From the NCBI RefSeq assembly GCF_004336745.1, contig NZ_SJXD01000022.1:248001-312000 (forward strand): a DNA stretch of 64,000 nucleotides, read 5' to 3'. Shown piece after piece: positions 54,119 to 63,206 of this stretch. This stretch comes from Roseococcus sp. SYP-B2431. GTDB lineage: Bacteria > Pseudomonadota > Alphaproteobacteria > Acetobacterales > Acetobacteraceae. A model generated the notes under the pieces. The model was given only the letters and a program-made list of their open reading frames with translations, had not been told where the DNA came from and did no database searches. The translations under genes and the position numbers were made by a program. Position 1 is the stretch's first letter. Each line of letters begins with the position of its first letter.

Positions 54119-55540
54119 ATGCAAGTTTTCGTCGCGCGCCGGGCGTCCCGGCTGGCCCGGCCATTGGCCGCGCTGGGCGTCCTCGCCATGCTCGCCGCCT
54201 GCGGCTCGACGCCACAAGGCGGTCCTTCCACCTCCTCGCGCGGCTTCCATCAGGCCCGCAGCTATGATCCGCCCGGTCCGCCGAGCGATCCCTGGGGCCC
54301 CTGGATTCGCGAGGCCGCCCGCCGCTTCGACGTGCCGGACGCCTGGATCCGGAGCGTGATGCGGCAGGAATCCGGCGGCCGCGCCCGCGCCACCTCGCCG
54401 GTCGGCGCCATGGGGCTGATGCAGGTGATGCCAGGCACCTATCGCGAGCTCCAGCGCCGCCACGACCTCGGCGACGATCCCTACCACCCCTACGACAACC
54501 TGATGGCCGGCACGGCCTATCTGCGCGAGATGTACAACCTCTACGGCTCGCCGGCCTTCCTGGCCGCCTACAATGCCGGCCCGCGCCGGCTGGAGGATTA
54601 TCTCTACAGCAGCCGCGGCCTGCCCGCCGAGACGCGCAACTATGTTGCCCGCGTCGGACCCAGCGTGATCCGATCGAGCCCGGTGCGCCGCGCGCCCGCC
54701 GAGGTCTACGCCTCGGCCGAGATTCCGCTCAACGTCCCGGCCGGTCCGCGACGGATGGACGCCTCCATGCGCGCCGCCCTGGCCGATGCCCGCTCGATCC
54801 GCGAGCAGAACGCGCAATACGCCTCGCTGCCACCGGCCGAGGCCAGGATCGCGCCCGTCCGCACGGCTTCCGCGGCGCCGGCCTACAGCTCCGGTTCCAG
54901 CAGCCTTGCCGCCACGGGCGGCGGCCTGGTTCCCATGAGCGGCAGCGGCGTCGTCGCCATGATGCCGATCCCCGACGGCTCCACCCCGGAAGGCGCCGCC
55001 CGCCTCGCCGAGAGCAACACCCGCGCCGCCGGGACCGCGGCCCCGATGGGCGGCGAGATCATGGGCGACCGCATCATCGTGGCGCGCATGGACCCCATCC
55101 CCGACGGCTCCACGCCGGAAGGCGCGGCCCGCATGGCCGAGCTGGCCGCCCGCAACGAACCGCCACCGCCGCCGCCCCGCGCGGCGCCGCAGCTCGTCGC
55201 CAGCCGCCCGCCCGTGGCGGCCCAGCCGGGCGGGACGCGGTTCAACTTCATCAGCAGCGCCCAGGCCAGCACGCTGTCCTCCGCCGCCGTCCGCCCGGCC
55301 GTCGCCAACAGCGGCGCCTGGGGCGTGCAGGTCGGCGCCTTCACCTCGCCCGAGCAGGCCCGCCAGGCGGCGCAGGGCGCGCAGGGCAGCATCGGCGGCC
55401 GCGTGGCGGTGATGCCCGTCTCGGTCGGCCGCGCGACGCTGTTCCGCGCCCGCGTCACCGGCCTCAGCCAGGGCGGCGCCCAGCAGGCCTGCGACCGCCT
55501 GCGCGGCCGCAACGGCTGCAACGTCATCTCACCCGATTGA
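54119..55540 (+). CDS. Lytic transglycosylase lipoprotein with SPOR domain
   Basis: The enzyme cleaves peptidoglycan glycan strands with 1,6-anhydro ends. The 473-aa product has a lipoprotein signal (LAALGVLAMLAACGS), an SLT domain (about 58-175; catalytic Glu in RQESGGRA, GAMGLMQVMPGTY, AAYNAGP), a Pro/Ala-rich middle with two copies of PIPDGSTPEGAAR, and a C-terminal SPOR domain (about 398-473, WGVQVGAFTSPEQARQAA) that binds denuded glycan at the division site. It stands alone and divergent from the small lipoprotein gene. Confidence 0.94.
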   Translation: MQVFVARRASRLARPLAALGVLAMLAACGSTPQGGPSTSSRGFHQARSYDPPGPPSDPWGPWIREAARRFDVPDAWIRSVMRQESGGRARATSPVGAMGLMQVMPGTYRELQRRHDLGDDPYHPYDNLMAGTAYLREMYNLYGSPAFLAAYNAGPRRLEDYLYSSRGLPAETRNYVARVGPSVIRSSPVRRAPAEVYASAEIPLNVPAGPRRMDASMRAALADARSIREQNAQYASLPPAEARIAPVRTASAAPAYSSGSSSLAATGGGLVPMSGSGVVAMMPIPDGSTPEGAARLAESNTRAAGTAAPMGGEIMGDRIIVARMDPIPDGSTPEGAARMAELAARNEPPPPPPRAAPQLVASRPPVAAQPGGTRFNFISSAQASTLSSAAVRPAVANSGAWGVQVGAFTSPEQARQAAQGAQGSIGGRVAVMPVSVGRATLFRARVTGLSQGGAQQACDRLRGRNGCNVISPD

Positions 55541-55551
55541 AGTCGGAGGCC

Positions 55552-55570
55552 GGCGGGGCCCGGCCCCGCC
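55552..55570. repeat. GC hairpin downstream of the transglycosylase
   Basis: GGCGGGGC and GCCCCGCC form an 8-bp perfect stem with a CCG loop about 11 bases after the stop. No T-tract follows; it may still end transcription with Rho or stabilise the mRNA. Confidence 0.5.
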
Positions 55571-55818
55571 TAGGCCAGGCATGATCCTCGGCGCGCGGAT
55601 TGTCCGATGCCGCCATGGGGAAGGCGCAACCTAAGGGCGAATTTTTTCGCCGGCTGCCATTGTGGGCTGCAGTCGCGCTCTGTACCGTTCGGCCATAGTC
55701 GAAGTGAATCCGCGGTGCGCGCTGCAAATACTGGTCCGACGGCTTCTTTCCAGAAGCAGGGCCTGGTCCCAAGCATTCCTGACTTCCGCACGGCCGGCGG
55801 ATACGGGGAAGCTCAGGC

Positions 55819-58035
55819 ATGAGTATCAGGACTCGGCTGCTGCTGCTGGTCCTCTGCGCCGCCCTCATCCCGATTTTCCTGATCGGCGTCCGCTTCGTCA
55901 GCGATCGCGATAAGGCCATCCGCCTCGCCACCACCGGGCTGACCGTCGAGGCGAAGGCCGCCGCGGCCGCGCTCAACGAGCGCATCCGCGGCACCGCCCA
56001 GCTGGAATATGGCCTGGCCCGCGCCCGCGATCTCGACACGACGGACCGGGCGGCCTGCTCGGCCTTCCTGGCCGCCGTGCTGCTGGAGCATCCGCAATAC
56101 ACGGGCCTCCTCACGATCCTGCCCAACGGCCAGCTCTTCTGCGATGCGATGTCGACCGGCCGGAGCCTCGACCTCCGCGACCGCCGCTACTTCCAGCGCG
56201 CGATCGCCAATCCCGGCACGCTGGCCGTGCAGCCCGCCTTCGGGCGCCTCAGCGGCGCCGCCGTGCTGCAGATCGCCTTCGCGCCCCCCGCGCGCGACGG
56301 GGTGCCGCCCTTCGTCCTGCTCGCGTCGCTCGACCTCGACCGCTTCCTGCGGGACCTGCTGGCCCCGGGCACGGACATGCTGCTCCTCACGGGAGACGGC
56401 ACGGTGCTGAGCTGGCTGCCGCTGGAGAACAATTCGGATCGCCAGGGCGCGCAGATCACGGGCGAGCCGCTCTTTGCCTTCGCCCGGGCCCATCCGAACG
56501 GCGGCGCCGGCCAGGTGAAGGACCTCGACGGCACCGACCGGATCTGGGCGACCGCAAGCGTGCGCGTCACCGAGGGGCCGGGGCTGCACGTGCTCATCGG
56601 CCGCCCCACAGAGGCCCTCACCGGCCCAGCCAACGAAAGGCTGGTGGAGGAGATCACGGCCCTGGCGGCCGTCACCGTCCTGCTCGTCCTCGGGGTCTGG
56701 CTCCTGGCCGAGATCGCGATCCGCCGGCAGGTCCTGCGGATCGGCGGCATGGCGGCGCGGCTGGAGGAAGGCGACCTGCAGGCGCGCATCCCGGAGCCGC
56801 ATCCGCGGGGCGAGCTGGGCGGACTCATGAAGCAGCTCAACCGCACCGCGGAGGCGATCCAGCGGCAGCACGCGGCTATCGAGGAGCTGAACCGGCGGCT
56901 CGGCCAGGCGCAGAGGATGGAGGCGGTGGGCCAGCTCACCGGCGGCATCGCGCACGACTTCAACAACCTGCTCACCGTCCTCCTCGGCAATGCCGAGTTC
57001 CTGGTGGACGAGCTGGCGGACCGGCCCGAATCGCGGGAGCTGGCGCTGTCCATGGTGCTCGCGGCGGAGCGCGGGGCGGAGCTGACGCGCAGCCTGCTCG
57101 CCTTCGCCCGGCGCCAGCCACTCGCGCCGCAGGCCGTCGACGCCAATCGTCTGGTGCTCGGCATGGAGGGGCTGCTGCGGCGGACGCTGGGCGGGCACAT
57201 CGAGTACCGGATCACGCTCAACCCGGCGCTCTGGCCGGCCATGGTGGATCCGGCGCAGCTCGAATCGGCGCTGCTCAACCTCGCGCTCAACGCGCGCGAC
57301 GCCATGCCCTCCGGCGGCGCGCTGACCATCGAGACGAGCTGCACCCATCTGGACGAGGCCTATGCCGGCGGGGATGCGGAGGTGCAGCCCGGCGACTACG
57401 TGATGGTGGCGGTCTCCGACAGCGGCGCCGGCATGACGCCGGAGACCCTCGCGCAGGCCTTCGAGCCGTTCTTCACCACGAAGGAGGTGGGCAAGGGCAC
57501 GGGGCTCGGCCTCAGCATGGTCTACGGCTTCGTCCGGCAGACCGGCGGGCATATCCGGCTCTATTCGGAGCTCGGCCAAGGGACCACGGTGAAGCTCTAT
57601 CTGCCGCGTGCCGACACGGCGCCCGCCGCGGCGGAGCCCGCCCGGCCCATGGCCGCGCCAGGCGCCGGCGAGGTGGTGCTCGTGGTGGAGGACAACGACC
57701 TCGTCCGCGCCCATGTGGTGTCCGAGGTGAAGGCGCTGGGCTACACGACGGTCTCCGCGGCGAGCGGGGCCGAGGCGCTGCATCTGGTGCATGACCGCGA
57801 GCGGCGGATCGACCTGCTCTTCACCGACGTGGTGATGCCGGGCGGCCTCTCCGGACCCGACCTCGCGCGGCTGGCGCTGGAGGCGCGGCCGGAGCTGAAG
57901 GTGCTCTACACCTCCGGCTATACCGAGAATTCCGTCGTCCATAACGGACGGCTGGACCCGGGCGTCCCGCTTCTGACCAAGCCCTATCGCCGGCAGGAGC
58001 TGGCACGGAAGCTGCGCGAGGTGCTGGAGGGATAA
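55819..58035 (+). CDS. Hybrid sensor histidine kinase with HAMP and receiver domain
   Basis: The 738-aa protein has an N-terminal membrane helix (TRLLLLVLCAALIPIFLIGV), a periplasmic Cache-like sensor (about 35-275), a second helix (LAAVTVLLVLGVWLLAEIAI), HAMP (about 305-355), HisKA with H379 in GGIAHDFNNLL, a HATPase domain (NLALNARDAMP, DSGAGM, GKGTGLGLSMVYG) and a C-terminal receiver with D670 in LFTDVVMP and a Lys in TKPYRR. The GGIAHDFNNLL type often works by internal phosphorelay. No separate response regulator or output gene is adjacent. The ATG at 55819 is preceded by GGGGAAGC. Confidence 0.93.
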   Translation: MSIRTRLLLLVLCAALIPIFLIGVRFVSDRDKAIRLATTGLTVEAKAAAAALNERIRGTAQLEYGLARARDLDTTDRAACSAFLAAVLLEHPQYTGLLTILPNGQLFCDAMSTGRSLDLRDRRYFQRAIANPGTLAVQPAFGRLSGAAVLQIAFAPPARDGVPPFVLLASLDLDRFLRDLLAPGTDMLLLTGDGTVLSWLPLENNSDRQGAQITGEPLFAFARAHPNGGAGQVKDLDGTDRIWATASVRVTEGPGLHVLIGRPTEALTGPANERLVEEITALAAVTVLLVLGVWLLAEIAIRRQVLRIGGMAARLEEGDLQARIPEPHPRGELGGLMKQLNRTAEAIQRQHAAIEELNRRLGQAQRMEAVGQLTGGIAHDFNNLLTVLLGNAEFLVDELADRPESRELALSMVLAAERGAELTRSLLAFARRQPLAPQAVDANRLVLGMEGLLRRTLGGHIEYRITLNPALWPAMVDPAQLESALLNLALNARDAMPSGGALTIETSCTHLDEAYAGGDAEVQPGDYVMVAVSDSGAGMTPETLAQAFEPFFTTKEVGKGTGLGLSMVYGFVRQTGGHIRLYSELGQGTTVKLYLPRADTAPAAAEPARPMAAPGAGEVVLVVEDNDLVRAHVVSEVKALGYTTVSAASGAEALHLVHDRERRIDLLFTDVVMPGGLSGPDLARLALEARPELKVLYTSGYTENSVVHNGRLDPGVPLLTKPYRRQELARKLREVLEG

Positions 58036-58048
58036 AGCTGGCGCCGGC

Positions 58049-59434
58049 TCAGCCGGTCGCGCGGATCTCGCCGCCCCATTCGCGGAGGAGCGCCGCGACT
58101 TCGGCGTCGGCGTCGTTCGCGACCAGCACATCCGGCCGCAACAGCCGCAGCAGCTCCTCGCCGCCGCGATCGGCGCCGATCGCGACGAGATCCACCTCGG
58201 GCCGCTCGGCCAGGAGATCCGCGATCTCGCCCTCGTCCGCCACGCCCACCAGCAGCCGGTCGCACCAGCGGCGCGCCTGCTCGGTCACCGCCGGCGGGCA
58301 GGACTTGCCCTGCATCTGCAGCAGGCCGATGCGCCAGCCGCGATGCTTCCAGCGCTCGATCACCTCGGCGGCCAGCGGCAGGGAGACGAGCTTGCGCGCG
58401 GCGCTGCGGCCGGGCGTCAGCCCCTCCAGCAGCTCCTCGGCGCGGACCGGCGCGATGCCGGACTTGCGGCTGACGATGCCGAGCGCGAGCGCGGCCAGCC
58501 GGGCAACGGAGGCCAGCGAGAGGCCGGTCGCGAGGCCCGCCGCCACCACGGCCACCACGGCGTCGCCGCCGCCGGCAGGATCATGGACCTCGGAGGCCTC
58601 GGCGCGGAAATGGCGGATGGTCTCGCTGCCGTCGGCCTCGACTTCGAGCAGCGTCAGGCCGTCGGGAGCGCGCGGCACCAGGACGGCGCCGAAATTATGG
58701 GCACGGCGCAGCGCGCTGGCGGCGGCGGCGACGCTGGCCTCATCGTGCACCGGCAGGCCGGTGGCGCCGGCGAGCTCGTCGGGCTCGGGGATGATGAGGT
58801 CGGCCCCGGCGAAGCGGCCGTGGTCGCCGCCCTTGGGGTCCACCACGACGCGGCGGCCGGCGGCCTGGGCCGAGGCGATGAGGCGGGCCGGGATATCGCC
58901 CGCCAGCACGCCCTTCCGGTAGTCCGAGAGGACGAGGATGGTCGTCGCGGCCACGGCGTCGGACGCGATCTTGACCAGCCGGTCTGCGAGGCGGGGATGG
59001 ATGGGCGCGGACTGCTCGCGGTCGGTGCGCAGCAGGTGCTGGCCGCCCGAGAGGAAGCGCGTCTTCATGGTCGTGGTGCGGCCGCCCTGGACCAGCAGCC
59101 AGGGCTCGACGCGCGGCTGGCCGCCGATCAGGCCGGTGAGGTCGCTGCCCGCCTGGTCGTCGCCGACGACGGAAACGAAGGCGACCGCCGCGCCCAGCGC
59201 GGTGAGGTTGCGCACGACATTGCCGGCGCCGCCGGGCAGCGCGACCTCCCGCTCGACGGTAAGGATGGGAACGGGTGCCTCGGGGCTGACCCGGTTCACG
59301 GTCCCGTGGACGTAGCGGTCCACCATGGCGTCGCCGACGACGAGGACGGCGCCGCGCGCCAAACCCCGAACCGCTTCAGACAATTGGGCGGGGGTCGCCG
59401 CGTCCTGGACGGGCGAAGGGGGGCTCGCTGGCAT
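58049..59434 (-). CDS. hldE: HldE-like D-glycero-beta-manno-heptose-7-phosphate kinase with eroded transferase domain
   Basis: HldE normally makes ADP-heptose for the LPS core by phosphorylating heptose-7-phosphate (kinase, N-terminal) and adenylylating it (C-terminal). The 461-aa product has a good PfkB-type kinase (about 25-330; GDAMVDRYVHG, ALPGGAGNVVRNL, the catalytic base D291 in DPAGGGD, usually DTAGAGD). The C-terminal part (about 365-461) keeps the rough outline (CDRLLVGVADEGE, LRPDVLVAND) but is about 40 residues shorter than in E. coli, and the nucleotide site HxGH with its TNGCFD lead is absent. It is therefore probably a single-activity kinase. Confidence 0.85.
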   Translation of the reverse strand: MPASPPSPVQDAATPAQLSEAVRGLARGAVLVVGDAMVDRYVHGTVNRVSPEAPVPILTVEREVALPGGAGNVVRNLTALGAAVAFVSVVGDDQAGSDLTGLIGGQPRVEPWLLVQGGRTTTMKTRFLSGGQHLLRTDREQSAPIHPRLADRLVKIASDAVAATTILVLSDYRKGVLAGDIPARLIASAQAAGRRVVVDPKGGDHGRFAGADLIIPEPDELAGATGLPVHDEASVAAAASALRRAHNFGAVLVPRAPDGLTLLEVEADGSETIRHFRAEASEVHDPAGGGDAVVAVVAAGLATGLSLASVARLAALALGIVSRKSGIAPVRAEELLEGLTPGRSAARKLVSLPLAAEVIERWKHRGWRIGLLQMQGKSCPPAVTEQARRWCDRLLVGVADEGEIADLLAERPEVDLVAIGADRGGEELLRLLRPDVLVANDADAEVAALLREWGGEIRATG

Positions 59435-59568
59435 CGGTTGATGGCGTAGCGCAGGGCATGGACGGCCGCAATAAAATGTGACGGCGGTGACGAGGGTTTC
59501 GTCATCAAGCTTTCTTAAGGATCGCTCCCGCAGAATAGGGCCGTGGCGCAGGAAGGGCCGCGGACATC

Positions 59569-60501
59569 ATGGGATTCCCTGTCTCTCAGGATTGGCGGAC
59601 GGCCCTGGCGGCGGTGCCGGAAGGCGGGCTGGCGCTGTTCAGCCCAGCTCGTGGCACGCTCGCCATGCGCCGCGCGGCGCGCGCGCTGATGGAGGACGCG
59701 GCCGTTCTCGGCGGCGGCCAGGTGCTCGCGCTGCCAGGGGGCGACCTGCTGCTGGGCGCCCAGGCCGCGCCGGGGCATCGAGCCGGCCGCGTCATCGCCG
59801 AGCTGACCGGGCAGGCGCCCGAGTCCTGGATTCTTCCCGCCGGGCGCGAGGCGGCGGAGGCCCGGTGCCGCGACGCGCCTCCCGCCGCGCCGGTGCCCAG
59901 CCTCGCCGAGCTGGAGGCCCGCTGTGCGGCGATGGCCGTGCCGGACTTCGCCCGGCTGACCCTCTTCGCCGAGGGCACCGGCGGTCGCGCGGCGGCGCAG
60001 CGGCTGGGGCCGGCGCAGCTCGGCCTGCCGGATCCCGAGCTGGAATCGCTGGCACGGGAATGGTTCTGCGGTCGCCTGCTGGCCGTCCTGGCCGATCCGG
60101 CGCAGCGCGGGCTCCTGCCGGCGCTGCGGCCGGGATTGCGGCTGATCCTCGACCTCCCCCGCGGAGGGCTTCCGGGTGGACTCTCGACCGGCGCGCCCTG
60201 GCGGGGCGCGGCCCCGGACGATCCCAACCGGCCCATCGCCCTGTTGCCCCTCTCCTCGCGCGCCGACCCCGCCCGCTTTGCCGCGATCGAGGCGGGGCTG
60301 CGCGCCGCCGGATGGACCGTGGGCCTGGCCGCAGCCGATGCCCGCGCCCTCGACTGGGTGGAGGCGCCGGGGCTGGCCTGGGCCGTGCCGGCCGGCGAGA
60401 TGGCGCCGCGGCACTGGCCCGAGCTGCTGATCGCGCTCGGCCCCGATGTGCCGGGCTGGTGCCGTGGGCCGGGCATCCTGCGCGAAGGAATCGGCCCTTG
60501 A
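59569..60501 (+). CDS. 310-aa protein of unknown function, EAL-fold-like remnant
   Basis: I do not recognise a known family with confidence. The first half (about 1-100) is Ala/Gly/Arg-rich with ALAVLGGGQVLALPGGDLLLGAQA-type beta character. The second half (about 120-310) shows RLILDLPRGG and AIEAGLRAAGWTVGLAAADARALDWV, a spacing that recalls the beta-alpha units of EAL domains but without the Glu-Ala-Leu and DDFG residues. Its stop overlaps the TTG of the next gene, which looks similar. Cytosolic, no signal peptide. Confidence 0.7.
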   Translation: MGFPVSQDWRTALAAVPEGGLALFSPARGTLAMRRAARALMEDAAVLGGGQVLALPGGDLLLGAQAAPGHRAGRVIAELTGQAPESWILPAGREAAEARCRDAPPAAPVPSLAELEARCAAMAVPDFARLTLFAEGTGGRAAAQRLGPAQLGLPDPELESLAREWFCGRLLAVLADPAQRGLLPALRPGLRLILDLPRGGLPGGLSTGAPWRGAAPDDPNRPIALLPLSSRADPARFAAIEAGLRAAGWTVGLAAADARALDWVEAPGLAWAVPAGEMAPRHWPELLIALGPDVPGWCRGPGILREGIGP

Positions 60502-61667
60502 GCCTCGCGGCGGCCGACCTGGCCTGGGATGGCAGCGCGCCCATGCGCGACGCCATGGCGCTCGCGACCCTGGCGCGCGAATGCGTGACCTCCGGCGTCG
60601 AGCGGCGGGTGCTTTACCTGCGGCTCTCGCTGCTGCCCCCCCAGCTGCGGGAGCCGCGTCACCAGCGCCTCGTGCGCGAGGCGCTGGCGCCCGTGCTGCG
60701 GCCGACGCGGGCGCGCCTCTACGAGCTGCCCGGCGGCGACCTCGCGGCGCTCTCGCCACCGCCCGGCGAGCATCTGGAGGAGGTGCGGCGCAGCCTCGCC
60801 CGTCTCCTGCCGGAGATCGCGGCGGAGACCCTGCTGCCCAGGCTGCGCCTGCCGGCCGAGGCCGCGCGGCTGCTCACGCTGGTCGAGGCGGCGCTGGGCC
60901 TGGACGGTGCGGCGGCGCGGGCGCCCGCCCCCGCGCCCGGCTCGCCGCCGCCTTCGGGCAGCGAGATGGATGCCGCGCTGCGCGCCTTGGCGACCTCCAA
61001 CCTCACCTCCTTCCTGCGCCGGCAGACGGTCTGGCGGCTGGCGCCGGGCGACGAGCAGGCGCAGCCCGTCGGGACGGAGCTGCGGCCGCACCTGCCGGAT
61101 GTCGCGGCGGCGCTGCTGCCGGGCCGTTCGCTGGCGGCGGCCCCCAGCTATGCGCGCCGGTTCCGCCATGCCGCGGAGCGCCGGATGCTGGCGGAACTGG
61201 CCCGGCCGCAGGAGGCGCGGGACCTGGGCGAGGCCTGCCTGCCACTCGGCCTCGGCGCGGTGACGGAGGTCGAGTTCCTGCGGCTCGAAGCGGTGCTGGG
61301 CCCCCAGGGGCGCCGCCATCTCGTGGTCTGCGTGCCCGCGGAGGAACTGCTCGCCGATCCGGCGGGCTTCGCGCTGGCGCGCGGCCTGTCGCAGCAGCGC
61401 GGCTGGCGGCTGGGCCTGGACGAGATGGAGCCTGCGCTGCTGCCGCTTCTCCCGGCCCATCGGCTGGATGTGCCGGTGCTGCGGCTGCGCTTCCGGCCCG
61501 AGCTGCTGTCCGGCGACGGCGCGGCCCGCGCGGCCTGGGATGCGGCCCTGCCGGCCGACCGCTCGCGCGTGGTGCTGCTGGGTGCCGATGCGCCGGCCGC
61601 CATCGCCTGGGCCTGGCAGCGCGGCATCACCCATTTCACGGGGCGGGTGCTGGAGGCGCGGCTTTAG
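60498..61667 (+). CDS. 389-aa protein of unknown function, catalytically dead EAL-like C-terminus
   Basis: The start is a TTG at 60498 with AAGGAA seven bases upstream and a TTGA overlap with the previous stop; no ATG fits as well. The N-terminal 160 residues are helical and Arg/Leu-rich, followed by an Ala/Pro linker (about 135-155). In the C-terminal half, HLVVCVPAEELL, GWRLGLDEMEPALLPLLPAHRLDVPVLRLRFRPELL and AIAWAWQRGITHFTGRVLE fall in the order of the last strands of EAL phosphodiesterases, but metal-binding Glu/Asp residues are missing. It may be a c-di-GMP effector or a scaffold; this is inference. Confidence 0.65.
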   Translation: MSLAAADLAWDGSAPMRDAMALATLARECVTSGVERRVLYLRLSLLPPQLREPRHQRLVREALAPVLRPTRARLYELPGGDLAALSPPPGEHLEEVRRSLARLLPEIAAETLLPRLRLPAEAARLLTLVEAALGLDGAAARAPAPAPGSPPPSGSEMDAALRALATSNLTSFLRRQTVWRLAPGDEQAQPVGTELRPHLPDVAAALLPGRSLAAAPSYARRFRHAAERRMLAELARPQEARDLGEACLPLGLGAVTEVEFLRLEAVLGPQGRRHLVVCVPAEELLADPAGFALARGLSQQRGWRLGLDEMEPALLPLLPAHRLDVPVLRLRFRPELLSGDGAARAAWDAALPADRSRVVLLGADAPAAIAWAWQRGITHFTGRVLEARL

Positions 61668-61740
61668 ATTCTCTGGCGCGAGACACTCCCTGGCGCGTGA
61701 TTCAGATCTACGGCGCCTCGGCGCCTTCGATCATCACGCT

Positions 61741-62451
61741 TCAGACCGTGAGGTACTGCGCGCGGACGGCCTCATCCGCCATCAGCGCTTTCATCCTGCC
61801 CTCCCAGCGGATCGCGCCCTTCTCCAGCACGCAGGCGCGGTCGGAGACGAGGCGCGCGAAATGGAGGTTCTGCTCGCTGAGCAGAACGGTCATCCCGTCG
61901 CGCTTGAGGGCGAGGATGGCCGCCGCCATGCGCTCGATGATCACCGGGGCGAGGCCCTCGCTCGGCTCGTCGAGCAGGATGAGGCGCGGATTGCCCATGA
62001 GCGTGCGCCCGATGGTGAGCATCTGCTGCTCGCCGCCGCTCATGCGTCCGCCGGCGCGGGCGCGCATGGCGCCGAGGCTGGGGAAAAGCGCGAAGACGCG
62101 CTCCGGCGTCCAGGGCGGCGTGCCCCCGCGCGCCGGCATGCGGCCGACCTCCAGGTTCTCCATGACGGAAAGCTCGGCGAAGATCCGGCGTTCCTCCGGC
62201 ACGTAACCGATGCCGCGGCGGGCGATCTCGAAGGGCTCGCGGCCGGCGACCTCCTCGCCGGAGAAGCGCACCTGTCCGGAGCTCGGGCGGACCAGGCCCA
62301 TGACGGATTTCATGGTCGTGCTCTTGCCCGCCCCGTTGCGGCCGAGCAGCGCCAGCACCTCGCCCTCGCGCGCCTCGAGCGTCACGCCCTGCAGGATATG
62401 CGCGCGGCCGTAATGGGCATGAAGGTCGCGGACCTCGAGCATGGCGAGCAT
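61741..62451 (-). CDS. livF: Branched-chain amino acid ABC transporter ATPase, LivF type
   Basis: The 236-aa ATPase has Walker A GRNGAGKST, signature MSGGEQQM and Walker B LILLDEPSEGLAP, the last being diagnostic of LivF. HAHYGRAHILQGV matches the family N-terminus. Its ATG overlaps the livG stop by one base. The cluster probably imports branched-chain amino acids or, as often in this group, amides or urea-like compounds. Confidence 0.95.
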   Translation of the reverse strand: MLAMLEVRDLHAHYGRAHILQGVTLEAREGEVLALLGRNGAGKSTTMKSVMGLVRPSSGQVRFSGEEVAGREPFEIARRGIGYVPEERRIFAELSVMENLEVGRMPARGGTPPWTPERVFALFPSLGAMRARAGGRMSGGEQQMLTIGRTLMGNPRLILLDEPSEGLAPVIIERMAAAILALKRDGMTVLLSEQNLHFARLVSDRACVLEKGAIRWEGRMKALMADEAVRAQYLTV

Positions 62452-63206
62452 CAGGTGTAGCCGTGGGTTGCGCCGGTGCCGAGATAGACCTCGCGCACGC
62501 GGGGATCCCGGCGGACCTCGGAGGGGATGCCCTCGGCGATGGGCCTGCCGCGGTCGAGGACCAGCAGGCGGTCGGCATGGGCGAAGACGACGTCCATGTC
62601 GTGCTCGGTGAACAACACCGCGATGCCGCCCTCGCGCGCGATATGGGCGGTGAGCTCCATCAGCGCGACGCGCTCGGCGGGGGCCATTCCGGCGGTGGGT
62701 TCGTCCATCAGGAGGAGTGCCGGGTCGTTGGCCAGGGCGATCGCCAGCTCGACGCGCTTGAGGTCGCCATAGGCCAGCACGCCGCAGGGCCGCGCCGCCT
62801 GGGCGGACATGCCCACGCGGTCGAGCAGGGCCAGGGCCCGGGAGGGATCTTCCTTCGCCACGGGATTCCAGATGTGGAAGAGGCGGCGCGCGTGGCTGAG
62901 CAGGGCCATCTGCACATTCTCGAGCACCGACATAGAGGCGAAGGTGGCCGTGATCTGGAAGGTGCGGCCGACGCCCATCCGCCAGATGCGCCGCGGGGCG
63001 AGCCCGGTGATCTCCTGGCCTCTCAGCCTCACCGATCCGCGGTCCGGGCGGAGCTGGCCGTTGAGCATGTTGAAGCAGGTGGATTTGCCCGCGCCGTTCG
63101 GCCCGATCAGCGCGAGAAGCTCGCCCGCCGCGACGCTCAGCGAGACGCCGGATACGGCCCGCACGCCGCCGAAGCTCTTGTGCAGGTCGCGCACCTCGAG
63201 GGTCAC
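62451..63206 (-). CDS. livG: Branched-chain amino acid ABC transporter ATPase, LivG type
   Basis: The 251-aa ATPase shows Walker A GPNGAGKST with CFNMLNG, the VGRTFQITATFASMSVLENVQMAL stretch typical of LivG, a signature region LAYGDLKRVELA (LivG proteins deviate from LSGGQ) and Walker B LLLMDEPTAGMAP with TEHDMDVVF. It overlaps livM by four bases and livF by one. Confidence 0.95.
   Translation of the reverse strand: MTLEVRDLHKSFGGVRAVSGVSLSVAAGELLALIGPNGAGKSTCFNMLNGQLRPDRGSVRLRGQEITGLAPRRIWRMGVGRTFQITATFASMSVLENVQMALLSHARRLFHIWNPVAKEDPSRALALLDRVGMSAQAARPCGVLAYGDLKRVELAIALANDPALLLMDEPTAGMAPAERVALMELTAHIAREGGIAVLFTEHDMDVVFAHADRLLVLDRGRPIAEGIPSEVRRDPRVREVYLGTGATHGYT

Noticed and set aside
55607-55822. 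71-aa open frame before the histidine kinase
   Set aside because: No ribosome site, no conserved pattern, and it overlaps the kinase start; treated as leader or promoter region.
59478-60497. Upstream extension of the 389-aa gene over the 310-aa gene
   Set aside because: The extension translates to Arg/Gly/Ala-rich low-complexity sequence and covers the better frame of the 310-aa gene; the TTGA junction at 60498 explains both genes.
62708-62917. LivG signature differs from LSGGQ, possible inactive ATPase
   Set aside because: LivG proteins normally have a divergent signature at this place; Walker motifs are complete.
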